A stretch of 64,000 bases of DNA, taken from positions 29,417,777 to 29,481,776 of the forward strand of contig OX352761.1 of NCBI GenBank assembly GCA_947095585.1, given 5' to 3'. Below are positions 35,137-45,330 of this stretch, piece by piece. The translations under genes and the position numbers were made by a program. This DNA comes from Nephrocerus scutellatus (lineage: Eukaryota > Arthropoda > Insecta > Diptera > Pipunculidae). A model generated the notes under the pieces. That model made no database searches. It saw nothing but the letters and a program-made list of their open reading frames with translations, and was not told the DNA's origin. Position 1 is the first letter of the stretch; the number at the start of each line of letters is the position of its first letter.

Positions 35137-36190
35137 GGTCTTGAGGGATTCTTTAAGTAGTCTTGAGGGGGTCTCGAGGGAGTGTTGTGAGGATATTTGA
35201 GGGAGTCTTTAGGTTGTCTTGAAGGGTTCTTAAGGGGATTTTGAGAGGGTCATGTGTGGAGTCTTGAGAGGATCTTATGAAGGTCTTGAGGGGGTCTTGA
35301 TGTGGTTTTGAGGGGGTTTTAAGAGGGTCGCGAGATGCACCTTAGGGGGGTTTTTAGGTGGTATTACTTGGAGTAGTAATGTGGTCCTAACGGGGTCTTG
35401 GGGTTGTCTTGAGGTAGTCTTTAGGTAGTCTTTGGTGGAGTCCCGAGGAGGTTTTGTGAGGACCTTTAGTGGGGTCTAGAAGAGGTCTATAGTTGGTCTT
35501 GAGGGGATCTTGAGTTGATTTTGGGAATGTCTTGAGTTGAGTCTAAAGAGGGATTTGTGCAGGCCTTAAGTGGGTTTAAAAGGGGACTTGAGGGGGTTTG
35601 AGAGGATCTTGAGTGGGGTCTTAGGAAATTTGAGCAGGGTCTTGAAGGGTTTAGTTCGTAGGTGGTCTTGAGTAGTTTCTTAAGAGGGTTTTATGGAAGT
35701 CTTAAGGGAACCTGGGGTCTTGAGGGGTTCTTAGAAGGGGTCGTGGGGTAGTATTTAGTGGGTATCGATGGAGTTTTGTGAGGATCTTTAGTGGGAACTT
35801 GAGGGGGTCTTTGGGTGGTCTTTAGGTGGTCTTGGGACGGTTTTGAGGGGTTTTTGAGTGGAGTCTTGAGCGGGTCTTAAGAAGGTTTTCAAGGGTCTTG
35901 ATGTGGTCTTGAGGGGATTTTGAGAGGGTTGTGAGTGGGGTCTTGAGGGGGTCTTAAGAAGGTTTTTACGGTGTCTTTGGGTGGTCTTGGGGGGACTATG
36001 AGAGGGTCGTGAGTGGAGTCTTGAGGGTGATTTCAGGGGGTCTTAAGGGAATCTTTAGGTGGGTTTTAGAGCAGTCTTGAGGAAATATTGATGTGGGTCA
36101 TAACGTGGTTTAAACGGGGTCTTGAGGGTGATCTTGAGGGTGGTCTTGAGGTCTTTTTAGGGGGTCCTTTGGGGGTGTTTTGGAATATTT
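35137..36190 (+). repeat. G-rich minisatellite arm, 11-bp unit (array 3)
   Basis: About one kilobase of GGTCTTGAGGG-type units, for example GTCTTGAGGGGGTCTTGATG. Higher-order blocks recur, such as GATTTTGAGAGGGTCGTGAG followed by a GGTCTTGAG unit, a pattern also present in the array at 54150-54600. The G-rich strand is plus and points to the centre at 36230. Confidence 0.85.
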
Positions 36191-36229
36191 CCTCTTTTGA
36201 GGATATTTTTTGGACTTATGGGTGTCTCC

Positions 36230-36600
36230 ATATTACCATCCATTCTGAATAATATTGAAATTTTTTATACATATTTCATTAAAAACTAAAAAATAAAATA
36301 AAATTATAGAAAAAAAATACTTTTATTGAAGCATAACCTTAAAGGTAGAAAATAAAATAGGTGGTAGAACTGTTATAAATTTTTTTTTTTAAATTAAATT
36401 ATAAAATTATTGAAGCATAACTAGTTTAGTCATAAACCTCAAATGGTTAGCATTATGTGATTTTTTTAAGCCACAAATATTCCAGATTTTTATTAAAAAC
36501 ATTCCAGCAATTTTCATTTATTTTGTAACAGTTCTAGTTGCTCCAAATTTACCACCTTCAATAAAAGTTTTTTTTAAAAAAAAAATATTTTTATATAATT
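36230..36600 (+). repeat. Foldback centre 3
   Basis: Contains ATTTCATTAAAAACTAAAAA, ACTTTTATTGAAGCATAACC, AAAATAGGTGGTAGAACTG and, further right, the inverted counterparts TTTGTAACAGTTCTAGTTGC, AATTTACCACC and TTCAATAAAAGT. These match the palindromic block at 57214-57495 although the inner hairpin has eroded (GGTTAGCATTATGTG). Confidence 0.65.
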
Positions 36601-38585
36601 TTATTTTGTATGTAAAACAATGTTGGGAACTGCATTTCTCACTTCCCACAACAAGTTATTTTAGATAATTTAGTGCCTACTTGGTTCAGGGTTAACATAA
36701 ATATACGACGTATTTATGAAATTTATGAACTGATCCTCAAATTAAAACAGAAAAGAGCAACGTAATGAGAATTACTCTCACATCTAATACACATAAAACT
36801 ACCAGAGAAAGTCCAGTTTCAGCTGCCCATAAGTACCTACATAAGTGTTAAAGAAAAGGACTTTATTGCTTATTTCTCTATGATTTAACTTTTTTTACTT
36901 CCGAAATTACGTAGTAATAACCATTGATTAATTCGTTTAGTTAGATAAATATTTAATTTTTGGTCCGTTTGATACATATTTACTTTATACGATGAGAAAA
37001 CCTCTACCCCTTTTCTCCATCAATAACCAACCAAACAGAATGTCAGAAATTGTTTAGTAATTACTCAATAAACACTTGTGCATATAAGTAATTGTGTAGT
37101 GCGATGCATCATTAACTACTTACACCACTTGAGATCACTTAGTTTTCGCTTACTCTCCTTGAAACGCACCTCCCTCCCGACATTTGTTGGTTGCCCATCA
37201 GGCATTGCAAATAAAACATGAACCCTTTGAAGTTTGGTGGTTCGGTGCTGTTCGTCTGAGCAGAATGTGTTTTCAATTAAGTTGGAAAAACAAGTCCTTC
37301 CTTGAGTGTGAATAGAAACTTTTTACTGCTGTGGATTTACGGCAGAATGCAGCTTGGCGCTATTATGAGTGGACTCCCCACCAAACTAAACAGTTGAGTT
37401 GAAGCTTGCACCTGTGTTCAGCAATTTGAGCCTTGCCTCGATGCAATTGCAACCTCCAATTTATATGTATATATACGCCTTAGTATACACTCACTATGTA
37501 CGAGTATATACATAGCGTGCAGTAAACATTTGCAATTTTCCGCTCTGATAACCTCGACTTCAGTCCGTAGTTCACTCTGTTGATAGTTACATCGAGGTTC
37601 TTACCCAGAAACCAGTTTGAAAGAGGCCAACGAAGCCAAACCGCACAAACTTTTCCCCAATTCATTGTAATTTAACTTAATTACCTTTACGTTTTACCTT
37701 TATGATGACGACTCTTATAACTATAAGTTGCGGTGCGATAGTTCGAAGCAAAGGCGAATGAATTTCCGGCTTAAGTGGTGTTTCCCTTCCTCCATCTCCC
37801 ATCGAAAATTAAAAGTTTTATTCTTGGAAAATCCAGCTGGTTTGCCTAGCCAGAGACACCTCACAGACTAGGCAACCAACCGACAAAACAACAAGCTGCG
37901 AATAAAGGTTTCTAAATGCATTCAAAAAGTGCAGATAATTACCGTTGATTCCAGAAAGCCTCGTTTATTCACGTATGTACGCAAGCATTGCATTGCCTGA
38001 TGTCAGCGTTTATGGAATAAGAACGTAACTTTAACCTCTCTTCTACTAATAGGAATTTTATGCTTGGAGGTGCACAGGAAGTTTGCCAAAGACCAGCAGA
38101 AGGCCACGAGTCAAGACATCTTATAGAAGAAGAAACTGCTTCTCTGCGCTGGCGATGTGCATCCAGTTGGCCAATCAACAAACTTTTATAATAATTCGAA
38201 GTTATCGTTATAGGTAAAGTTCAATTATGTTTGACACATTGATCTTTGGACAATTTATTTATGCTTTGTGAGCTGAAGTAAAATAGTTTGCTTAGATTAC
38301 TATTAATTGTCATTCGGTGCGGACATTTCCATTTTCCACTTGAATAAATTTGTTTTCTGTCTGTAACTCCCCTTGACCTCACTTTTACTTACGAATGCCA
38401 AGCGACTTCAAAATATTCTAACTGTTGATTAAGTACCTTATTGTCAGCAGATTCACCTCCTTGTTATCACCGTTTTCTTAACCATAGCACTTGGAGTAAT
38501 TTTTTGTATTAAAAAAGAAGAAATGTGTGAATTCAGGCGAGAGTTTTGCATTTTACCAAATAATCAACTGCCTATTGCAATATAA
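36601..38585. other. Unique intergenic stretch
   Basis: No gene or repeat recognised. Base composition is less AT-rich between about 37130 and 38180 than nearby, but frames there are short and without signatures. Confidence 0.35.
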
Positions 38586-38589
38586 TATG

Positions 38590-38858
38590 ACCTGATTTGT
38601 GCCGCTAAGTGTGGGTGTAACCTCGTTGTATACAGTGTCTCCACTCTTCTCTGTGCATGTACGAAATTGTCTTCCCCTTCTTTATGCTATTGTTTGGAAG
38701 CGTTGTTCCAGTGTGTTTCGTGGTCTACTTCTTGGGGTTCGTTCTGTTACTTTCATTTCATGTATTTGCTTGGGTATCCTGGAGTCTTCCATATATTGTT
38801 TGTGGCCCAACCAATTAAGTAGTTTTTCTTCCATCTGTGTTATTATCGATTTCTTTTT
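38590..38858 (-). pseudogene. LINE ORF2 C-terminal fragment
   Basis: The minus strand encodes LLNWLGHKQYMEDSRIPKQI, HEMKVTERTPRSRPRNTLEQ and similar, which is the C-terminal segment commonly found after the RT of RTE-like and related LINEs (usually W.GH..RM...R.PK). The HINE at 38860 abuts it. It may be the downstream end of the RT piece at 39870-40235. Confidence 0.6.
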
Positions 38859-38859
38859 A

Positions 38860-39252
38860 TTTTTAAATTCTCTATATTAACTTCACTTGCCCGTGGCTGG
38901 CTGGATGTCTGGCTGGCTGGCTGGCTGGCTGGCCAAATCTTGTAATCAATTTTTAACCCACTTTCTACAGCCCGATTTTATTGAAACACATGCACACATG
39001 TATATCTCCAACGACAACACTTTCTATTAAAATATGAGGTCGATCGGCCTCTTGGGGACCCCAATATACAATTTTTAAATATCGCATCAGATCACGGCAA
39101 AGTCTGAGCTCTGTGCTTTGTGAGCAGCGCTGTCGCTGCCGCTGCGTAATTTGGTGGATGATTTTGCCACAAGACGAGCACGCAGTTTGTGTGTGTGTAT
39201 CTCCGATTAGAGAATTTACAAGAAAAATTTAAATTTTTATGGGTTGTTTTTT
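38860..39252 (-). mobile_element. HINE copy 6 (single-body type)
   Basis: Reverse orientation: AAATTCTCTATATTAACTTC at 38864-38883, a TGGC array at about 38897-38931 (complement of GCCA), one unit with TCTATTAAAATATGAGG, a unique body (39080-39190), and the 5' end GATTAGAGAATTTACAAGAA ... ATGGGTTGTTTTTTTAT. Non-coding. Confidence 0.72.
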
Positions 39253-39255
39253 TAT

Positions 39256-39860
39256 TTATTTTTATAATATACACAAGCTAAAGGAATTTGCGCCCTTATA
39301 GTGCTTAGCACAGCGTGGCGTTAGGAAATTAGTGAGAGGAAAAGATAAGATGTTTATGCACGCGTGTCCTAAATGACTGCAGATCGTATAAATTGAGGTA
39401 CAGGTATTACGGATGGGTTCGAGAACGGGCGGGATGCATCTGGATATTTCTTTTGAACACCGCTTGTGAAAAAAGCGATAAAACAGTGACAAGCAGGAAA
39501 CATTCCTACGATTTCAAGCGATTCGATTGTTTTCGCGATATTTATGTCACCAATAAGTTTTATCGTGCGGTTTTGAGCTCTTTCTAGTAGATGCAAGATG
39601 GTCTTGGGGGCACCTGCCCAGACAATATAGTTATATTCAAGTTTAGGGCGAATATATGCCTTGTAAATAGTAGCCAGAGCTGAAGTACTTTTTGCACCGC
39701 TTTAGGAAACCTCGAAACCTCCAACGAAGCTTGTTGATGATGCACATACCGATAATTGCGAGTTTTTTAGTTCCTTGATGCAAGATCCATTCATGGATAG
39801 AGGTTGGTGGTTTAAATTACGCTTGGACGACAGAAGACAGCATTGCGTTTTAGAAGCGTA
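39256..39860 (-). pseudogene. Family A LINE, 3' fragment
   Basis: The minus strand reads HLLERAQNRTIKLIGDINIAKTIESLE (39596-39510), then VGMFPACHCFIAFF or, in the neighbouring frame, MSLFYRFFHKRCSKEISRCIPPVLE, the region after the RT of family A. Upstream text to about 39860 fits the RT thumb (YIRPKLEYNYIVWAGAPK). The 3' end TGCTTAGCACAGCGTGG near 39300 matches 167-190. Confidence 0.7.
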
Positions 39861-39869
39861 TCCTACTTC

Positions 39870-40235
39870 TTCGCTCAGTAACTCGTTTCTTACGATTTAC
39901 CTTTTGGATTTCCTTGCTGCTCTTCCTACAAACTTGATCTTTGTTGTTTAGGTTTTGCTCTGGTTTTGCTCTCTTTTGGTCATATTTACAGTAGTGTGAG
40001 ATAATGGCTCCTAGGTATTCAAGGTCGGTACTGTTTTGAAATTCTTTTTGTTACATGTGTTACTTAAGTCTCTGTTTGGCTGCGGTCTTCCACAATATAT
40101 TTACTTTTGTCAGCATTTAGCATCATTCCCCAAGCTTCGAGTTCCTCATTCCAGATGCCAAATGCTTCTTGTAGTTTAGGTTGAGTATTGGCTACGATTA
40201 CTATGGCAAAATAGGAACTGCAGGTAATTGTCTAC
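39870..40235 (-). pseudogene. RT fragment of another LINE
   Basis: The minus strand reads AIVIVANTQPKLQEAFGIWN, EELEAWGMMLNADKSKYIVED, and later YLGAIISHYCKYD: the segment between the YADD box and the thumb of RTE-like RTs. The YADD itself is lost. Its orientation and content fit the C-terminal fragment at 38590-38858 as parts of one older element split by later insertions. Confidence 0.55.
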
Positions 40236-40439
40236 TTATTCCGACCGATGATATATGTTGGTTCGACGAATACAATTTTTCGCTATCACGTTTAGAATAT
40301 TGATAATTGGCTATTGACCTGCCTGGTCCTCGTATCAATTTAAAAGATCCAGCCTGAGTTTTCATATGTACGTTTAATAGCTCTCTGGAACATTTTACAT
40401 ATTATGAAAGTACAAAAAAGAATGACTATCATGCTTTTT

Positions 40440-41354
40440 TCTAACCCACTAATCCCATTTTGTGCAGTGTATCCTTGGCAACTTGGCAAAGATATGAAAG
40501 TTCACCGGCGAAAGAAAGGAGGCTAGGAGAAGAATCTCGTCCGTAAATAAGAACAGTACAGAGAGCAAGGACCGCACAAGGCGCGGAATTTCTACCAAAG
40601 AGTCCGCGGTATGACGCAATATATACCGCGTTGCACATACTGCAAGAACAAAGAGGGTAATCGCATCGCCGATCTTAAAGGCATCTTAGAGTGATGGGAA
40701 GAGCACTATAATGAGTTGCTAAATAGCCAGTTAACTGAGGCATTGGAGGCTCCACCAATGACCGAAGATCATATTATGCTGCTGCCACTAAGCATAGACG
40801 AAGTTAGCTGAGCTGATTAATCAACTCAAAAATAATAAGGCCGCGGGATCTGAGCCACTGAGACTGATAAAAAAAGGAGGAGAAAGAAGCTATGCCAGAA
40901 GACTAGCGAAAAGGCATTCTGTGCCCCATACATAAGAAGGGAGATATCACAAAATGCAGCAGTTATCGTGGTATAACGTTGTTGAGTACCGCGTATAAGA
41001 TTTTCTCCTCGATCCTTTAAGACAGGATAGCCCAATACGCTAAAGTCATCAAAGGTCCATACCAGTGTGGCTTCATCCCAGGCAAATCAACAACTGATCA
41101 GATTTACACCCTTAGGCAGGTAATGAAAAAATGTCTATAGTTTCAAAACTCACTACACCATTTTTTTATAGACTTTAAAGCCGCCTATAATAGTATAGCC
41201 AGAGTATACCTTTATAAAGCCATGAGAGAATTCGGCATCCCTATTAAACTGACACGTATGTAGGGTAGCCCTGACCAATGTTGATGATGATGATGACCAA
41301 TGTTATAAGCCAAGTAAAAATATCCGGATCGCTGTCAAGCCCATTCAACATATA
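40440..41354 (+). pseudogene. RTE-clade LINE copy, part left of the mariner insertion
   Basis: Begins with TTCACCGGCGAAAGAAAG, equivalent to 29259, continues through the endonuclease-RT linker (HYNELLNSQLTEALE) lost from the 28-kb copy, and the RT start (GCTTCATCCCAGGCAAATCAAC at 41071). Stops are frequent (AEDXRKGILCP-like text). It ends in CCATTCAACATATA at the mariner boundary and continues at 42657. Confidence 0.78.
41273..41304 (+). repeat. Short tail-like insertion with 10-bp flanking duplication
   Basis: GACCAATGTT at 41273-41282, then GATGATGATGAT, then GACCAATGTT again at 41295-41304, within the RTE copy. The 28-kb copy has the site only once (ACTAATGTT). The inserted trinucleotide matches the RTE 3' tail. 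Confidence 0.75.
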
Positions 41355-42656
41355 CCGGGTCCGCCAAATAACTTTTTTATATTTGAAAATGCTATAAAAA
41401 AAAACTACTGAATATTTTCTCAAATTTATTTTTTATTTGAAAGTACAATCCTTCCGGTTAACAATGGAAAATAATTTCATTCAAATGGCTGCCTCGGCTG
41501 GCCATGCAGTAGCCTACACGATCGGTCCAATTTTTAAGCACATTATCGATTGTGTGCAGCTGTATTTCACCAATGGCTTCACGAATATTGTCCTTTAAAG
41601 CGTCAATTGTCTCTGGCTTGTCGGCGTAACACTTATCTTTTAGGGCACCCCAAAAATAATAGTCCAACGGTGTCAAATCGCAGCTCCGAGGTGGCCAAAC
41701 GACATCAGCTCTTCGGCTGATAATGCGATCTTCAAAAACAGGGCGCAAAACATCGAGTGTAGCTTCGGCTGTGTGGCACGTAGCGCCGTCCTGTTGAAAC
41801 CAAATGTTGCCAATATCCTCCTCTTCAATTTTTGTGAACAAAAATTCGTTCAACATGGCCCGATAACGATCGCCATTGACTGTAACGGCCACTCCTTGCT
41901 CATTTTCGAAGAAAAATGGCCCAATTATGCCTCTAGACCAAAATCCGCATCAAACAGTGACTCGTTTTGGGTGTACCGGCTTTTCAATGTATGCGTGCGG
42001 GTTTTCTGTGCCCCAAATGCAACAATTTTGCTTGTTTACATACCCGCCAAGATCAAAATGAGCTTCATCCGAAAAGATGATTTTTTTGGCAAAATCGGCA
42101 TCTTCTCTAAGTCGATCGCAGGCCCACTCAGCGAAGCGAAAACGCATTGGATGGTCAGTTGGCTTCAACTCCTGAACCAATTGGACTTTGTATGGCGTCA
42201 TACCAAGGTCTTTATGCAAAATTTGTCTCAATGATGTCTCCGAAATGTTCAATTGTTGAGAACGACGGTGAATTGATGTTGATGGCACTTCACGCACACT
42301 TTCTGCCACAGCATCAATATTCTCGGGTGTACGCACTGTTTTTGGCTTTTCACGCTTTGGTTTATCGATGAGGATGCCAGTTTCTTTCACTTTTTTCACA
42401 AGATAACGAACATACGGAGCTGACGGTGCTTCTCTTCTTCCAAAATCCGTACGCAATTTTTGCACACATTCTGCAACATTACCATGATTTTCAAAGTAAT
42501 GTCGCAATATTTTCCAGCGTTGTTCAAGCGTATACACAACCATATTCGTTTAGCGGAAGGATACAACTAATTATCTGTCGAATCAGACAGGAGCTAAGTG
42601 TTACCATTCACGAAATAAGCACTAGTTGAAAAAAAAACTTTAGATGGCGGACCCTT
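41355..42656 (-). mobile_element. IS630/Tc1/mariner transposon inserted in RTE
   Basis: About 1.3 kb bounded by short inverted termini: GGGTCCGCCAAATAACTTTT at 41357-41376 and, as the reverse complement of 42635-42654, GGGTCCGCCATCTAAAG. TA lies at both edges (41353-41354 and 42657-42658), the known target duplication of this superfamily. The flanking RTE text rejoins without loss when the element is removed. It encodes one transposase on the minus strand. Confidence 0.9.
41458..42543 (-). pseudogene. Mariner-superfamily transposase, one internal stop
   Basis: A 361-residue frame from ATG at 42543, interrupted only by TGA at 41950-41952, where a tryptophan codon (TGG) would be expected after KRVTV. 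N-terminal helix-turn-helix region: residues about 1-60 (YTLEQRWKILRHYF, APSAPYVRYLVKKVKETG), then a second DNA-binding half (SIHRRSQQLNISETSLRQIL). Catalytic triad: FSDEAHF, WFQQDGATCHT and PPRSCDLTPLDYYFWG. The last two aspartates are separated by 36 residues, unlike the 34 of classical mariner. The N-terminal style resembles the arthropod DUF4817/DDE_3 transposases. It would cut and paste the element at TA sites. This copy is inactive only because of the stop. Confidence 0.9.
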
Positions 42657-43345
42657 TATAACGGGTTCAGATAAGGGGATAGACTGGCCTGCGTCCACTT
42701 CAACCTGGCGTTGGAGTAAGTGTTCCGAGAATCTGACGTAACGGCGAGATGAACTATCCTCTATAAGTCCATTCAGATACTGACTTACGCAGACGATATT
42801 GAGATCGTTGGAGTACACAAGAGCTGTACAGGAAGCTTTCATCCAGATCGAGCAGGCGGCACGAAATCTAGGGCTGCAAATGAATGAAAGCAAAACAAAG
42901 TACATGGTAGCCACGTCTGCGATTAGAAGATCCAACATTGGTTCCGCAATTAAAATAGTCGAGCGCGAATTTGAAGTAGTGCAGTCCTTTAACTATCTTG
43001 GGTCAACTGTAGCCGCCGATAACAGCATGGAGCCAGAAATACGCGTACGGTTTCTTAAAGCCAACAAAGCCTTCTATAGTCTGTCAAGACTCTTCAAATC
43101 TAGGAAGTTAACTCTAACATCCAAGCTGAGGATGGACGATTCCGGAGACTCTATAATGATGACATCTACGAGCGTTACCGCGATGTCGACATCGTGAAGA
43201 GAATTAAGTTCGGTTGGCTCCGGTGGGCTGGACACTTAGCTCGCATGAACGAAGAGGATCCTGCTCGGAAAGTCCTTTGCGGTAGGATTTATGGAACACG
43301 ACAGCGAGGCCGGCCAAGCCTACGCTGGAAGGATGGCTTAGACCA
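42657..43345 (+). pseudogene. RTE-clade LINE copy, part right of the mariner insertion
   Basis: Resumes with TATAACGGGTTCAGATAAGG (equivalent to 29820) and runs through LTYADDIEIVG (near 42780), QEAFIQIEQAARNLGLQMNE, FNYLGSTVAADNSMEPEIRV at about 42980-43040 and GWLRWAGHLARMNEEDPARK at about 43207-43270. An internal deletion at 43130 joins KLRMDD out of order and the natural 3' tail is missing. Confidence 0.82.
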
Positions 43346-43671
43346 GGACGTAGACCATGTTTCTATTCGCTGTAATACAATTAGTCATGAGTGTACTCGC
43401 GACTACGAAGTCAGAGTGCTTTTTGCTAAGCACCCTATTCTCGAATCCATACCTAAGTACTGGTATGACCTTTGTTTTATATACTAGTAGCTTGGATGTC
43501 ATGGTTAAGTTCGTGTCTTGTTTTTGCACCCACAGATTTTTCGGCCCCCATTTTATTCTGTATGAAAACTTCCTGTACAGCTGTTAGCTGGTCTACAGCA
43601 TTTGTCATGTTCAACCTACATAGTCGTAGAAGTTTATTTGGAATGCCGAATAATCTCATTAGGATCATCAT

Positions 43672-43738
43672 CATATTGGGCTCAACAACCGGGGCCCAGC
43701 ACAGGCCTCCAGCAAAAAATCTAACAACCGGTCTCTAT
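43672..43738 (-). mobile_element. Minute 5'-truncated RTE 3' end
   Basis: Reverse complement of the last 65 or so bases of the RTE element at 30675-30740: AGATTTTTTGCTGGAGGCCT, then GCCCAATATGATGATGAT. It splits the RT text FGIPNK...LYKAM of the host RTE fragment. Similar words flank it (TCTCATTAG and TCTATCATTG), a possible target duplication. Confidence 0.65.
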
Positions 43739-44499
43739 CATTGCTTTATAAAGTTTCTACCTTACTATGATATCATATGTGACTTTCAAAACTGATGTTG
43801 TAGTGAGTCTTAGAATTTTAGAAATTTTTCCATCGCCTGCCTAAGTGTCAACATCTGATCAGTTGTGGATTTACCTTTGTTGAAGCCACACTGGTATGGG
43901 CTAATAATGACTTAAGCGTATATCGTTATCCTGTCTTAACAGATAGAAAAGAAAATCAAATACGCATACCTAACAAATTTATACTCGTAGCTAGATAATT
44001 GCGCATGTTGCGATATCTCCTTTCTAATGTGTAGAGCTTGCTGTATATTGCGTCATACCGCGACCACGCTCTCTGTACTGTTCAAGTTAACAGACAAGAT
44101 TATTTTTTCAGATGCTTTCTATTCTTCTTCGCATGTCCGTGTTCTACGATGTTGTTGCATTGCTTGGAACGCAACGTTCTTACATTTAGTCGCTAGCTTA
44201 CGAGTGTATTTATCATCGAACCTTTTGCTCCGAACACTACTAATACTGTCTAATATAGAGACAGCAGTACAGTATTTTTATGGAGTTTCCATTTCTTCTA
44301 TTCCCGGCATCACAGTGTTAGAACTTGCTCTCACTTCATAGCGAGTCTTATCGCTTGAACTTAGTTTTGTCTGTTATCGTTGGTTCAAATGGCAGCCACA
44401 GTGTTAGAACTTACTCTCTCTTCAAAGCCAATCTTATCGCTTGACCATAGCTTTGTCTGTTTGTCTTTGTTGCAACTTGCAGCCATCTTGGCTCGAATC

Positions 44500-44897
44500 T
44501 TATTCATAGATGCAGTCTTTCTTGCTCATACAATCTGGGGTTCGAGCACCATACTGACAATATAGTGGTCCGTGTCGACGCTCACCTGTATGTCTTTTGT
44601 TGGAGCTTTGTGGATAAACGAATAATATTTGGCGCGACAGACCGTTGTGGTTCAAGACCTTGCTTCCCGAGACAATTCGTGTTATGCGTGTTATATTTTT
44701 GCACACAAATAGAAGGGACCTACAATTTATCCGGAAGGCGAGTTGAATGGCTTTCCGTGACATGCTTTTCCTCTTCGACTTTTGTCGGACATTCCCGAGA
44801 GGTGGGACTGTGAAAAACACTTTTAATCTTTCTGGAATTCGAACTTCGAACCTCCTGCTCAGAAGTCCAACGCATTATCCAATACAGACATTCTTTG
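44500..44897 (-). mobile_element. tRNA-derived SINE candidate 2 (Arg-like head)
   Basis: Minus strand: A box TGGATAATGCG at 44881-44871, followed by TTGGACTTCTGAGCAGGAGG, and B box GTTCGAATTCC at 44844-44834. The text closely resembles an arginine tRNA with a TCT anticodon region, but the distance between boxes is short and no acceptor stem forms. A body of about 330 bp without coding sense follows toward 44500. It lies inside an RTE fragment, as does SINE candidate 1, but the two heads derive from different tRNAs. Ends are approximate. Confidence 0.5.
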
Positions 44898-45330
44898 TAA
44901 TTGTACCTACTTACAAAACTAGTAGTCACACGAACAGGCTACAGTTCCATTTCTACTGATTTAAGGACTTTCTCTTTTTCATCGTCTGTTCTTAAATTTT
45001 CCCCATTCACACGATGGATGCATAGCCGTTTATTTATTATTTTAAAGCCTATAACGATGGGTCTCATTCTTTTGGTGACTAGAAAGCCCACTACGAGCAC
45101 ATTATATCTTGCATGACAGCTGTAGATGTCATATACTTATTTTTGTATGATACCATTCCGTATCTACCACATCTTTTGTCTACTGTTGTATTTGGGCAAG
45201 TTCTTGACTAGTGGTTTGTAGCTTTAGCTCTATACAGTAAGCGTACGTTCTATGAGAAAATTCTTAAATCGTTTATCATTTTTCGTCGTTATGGCCGCCA
45301 TCGTTCTAAGGCTTATTTTGGGTTCCGCAA

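Larger units (their letters stand above)
43346..45330 (-). pseudogene. Reverse-strand RTE-clade LINE fragments
   Basis: Pieces of one old RTE copy read right to left: 5' leader and endonuclease start at 45330-44930 (complement of AATGGCTATGCACCC and similar), endonuclease end and linker at 44500-43960 (complement of GCAATGCAACAACCTCATAG at 44145-44165), RT at 43950-43740 and 43670-43480 (FGIPNKLLRLCRLNMTNAV), and the C-terminus at about 43530-43440 (LTMTSKLLVYKTKVIPVLRYG). An 86-bp tandem duplication occurs at about 44311-44480 (CACAGTGTTAGAACTT repeated). A SINE and a small RTE 3' end are inserted in it. Confidence 0.72.

Noticed and set aside
35137..36190. G-quadruplex-forming array
   Set aside because: Runs of three or more G are common, but they are usually separated by more than seven bases or broken by single Gs, so four closely spaced tracts are rare by eye.
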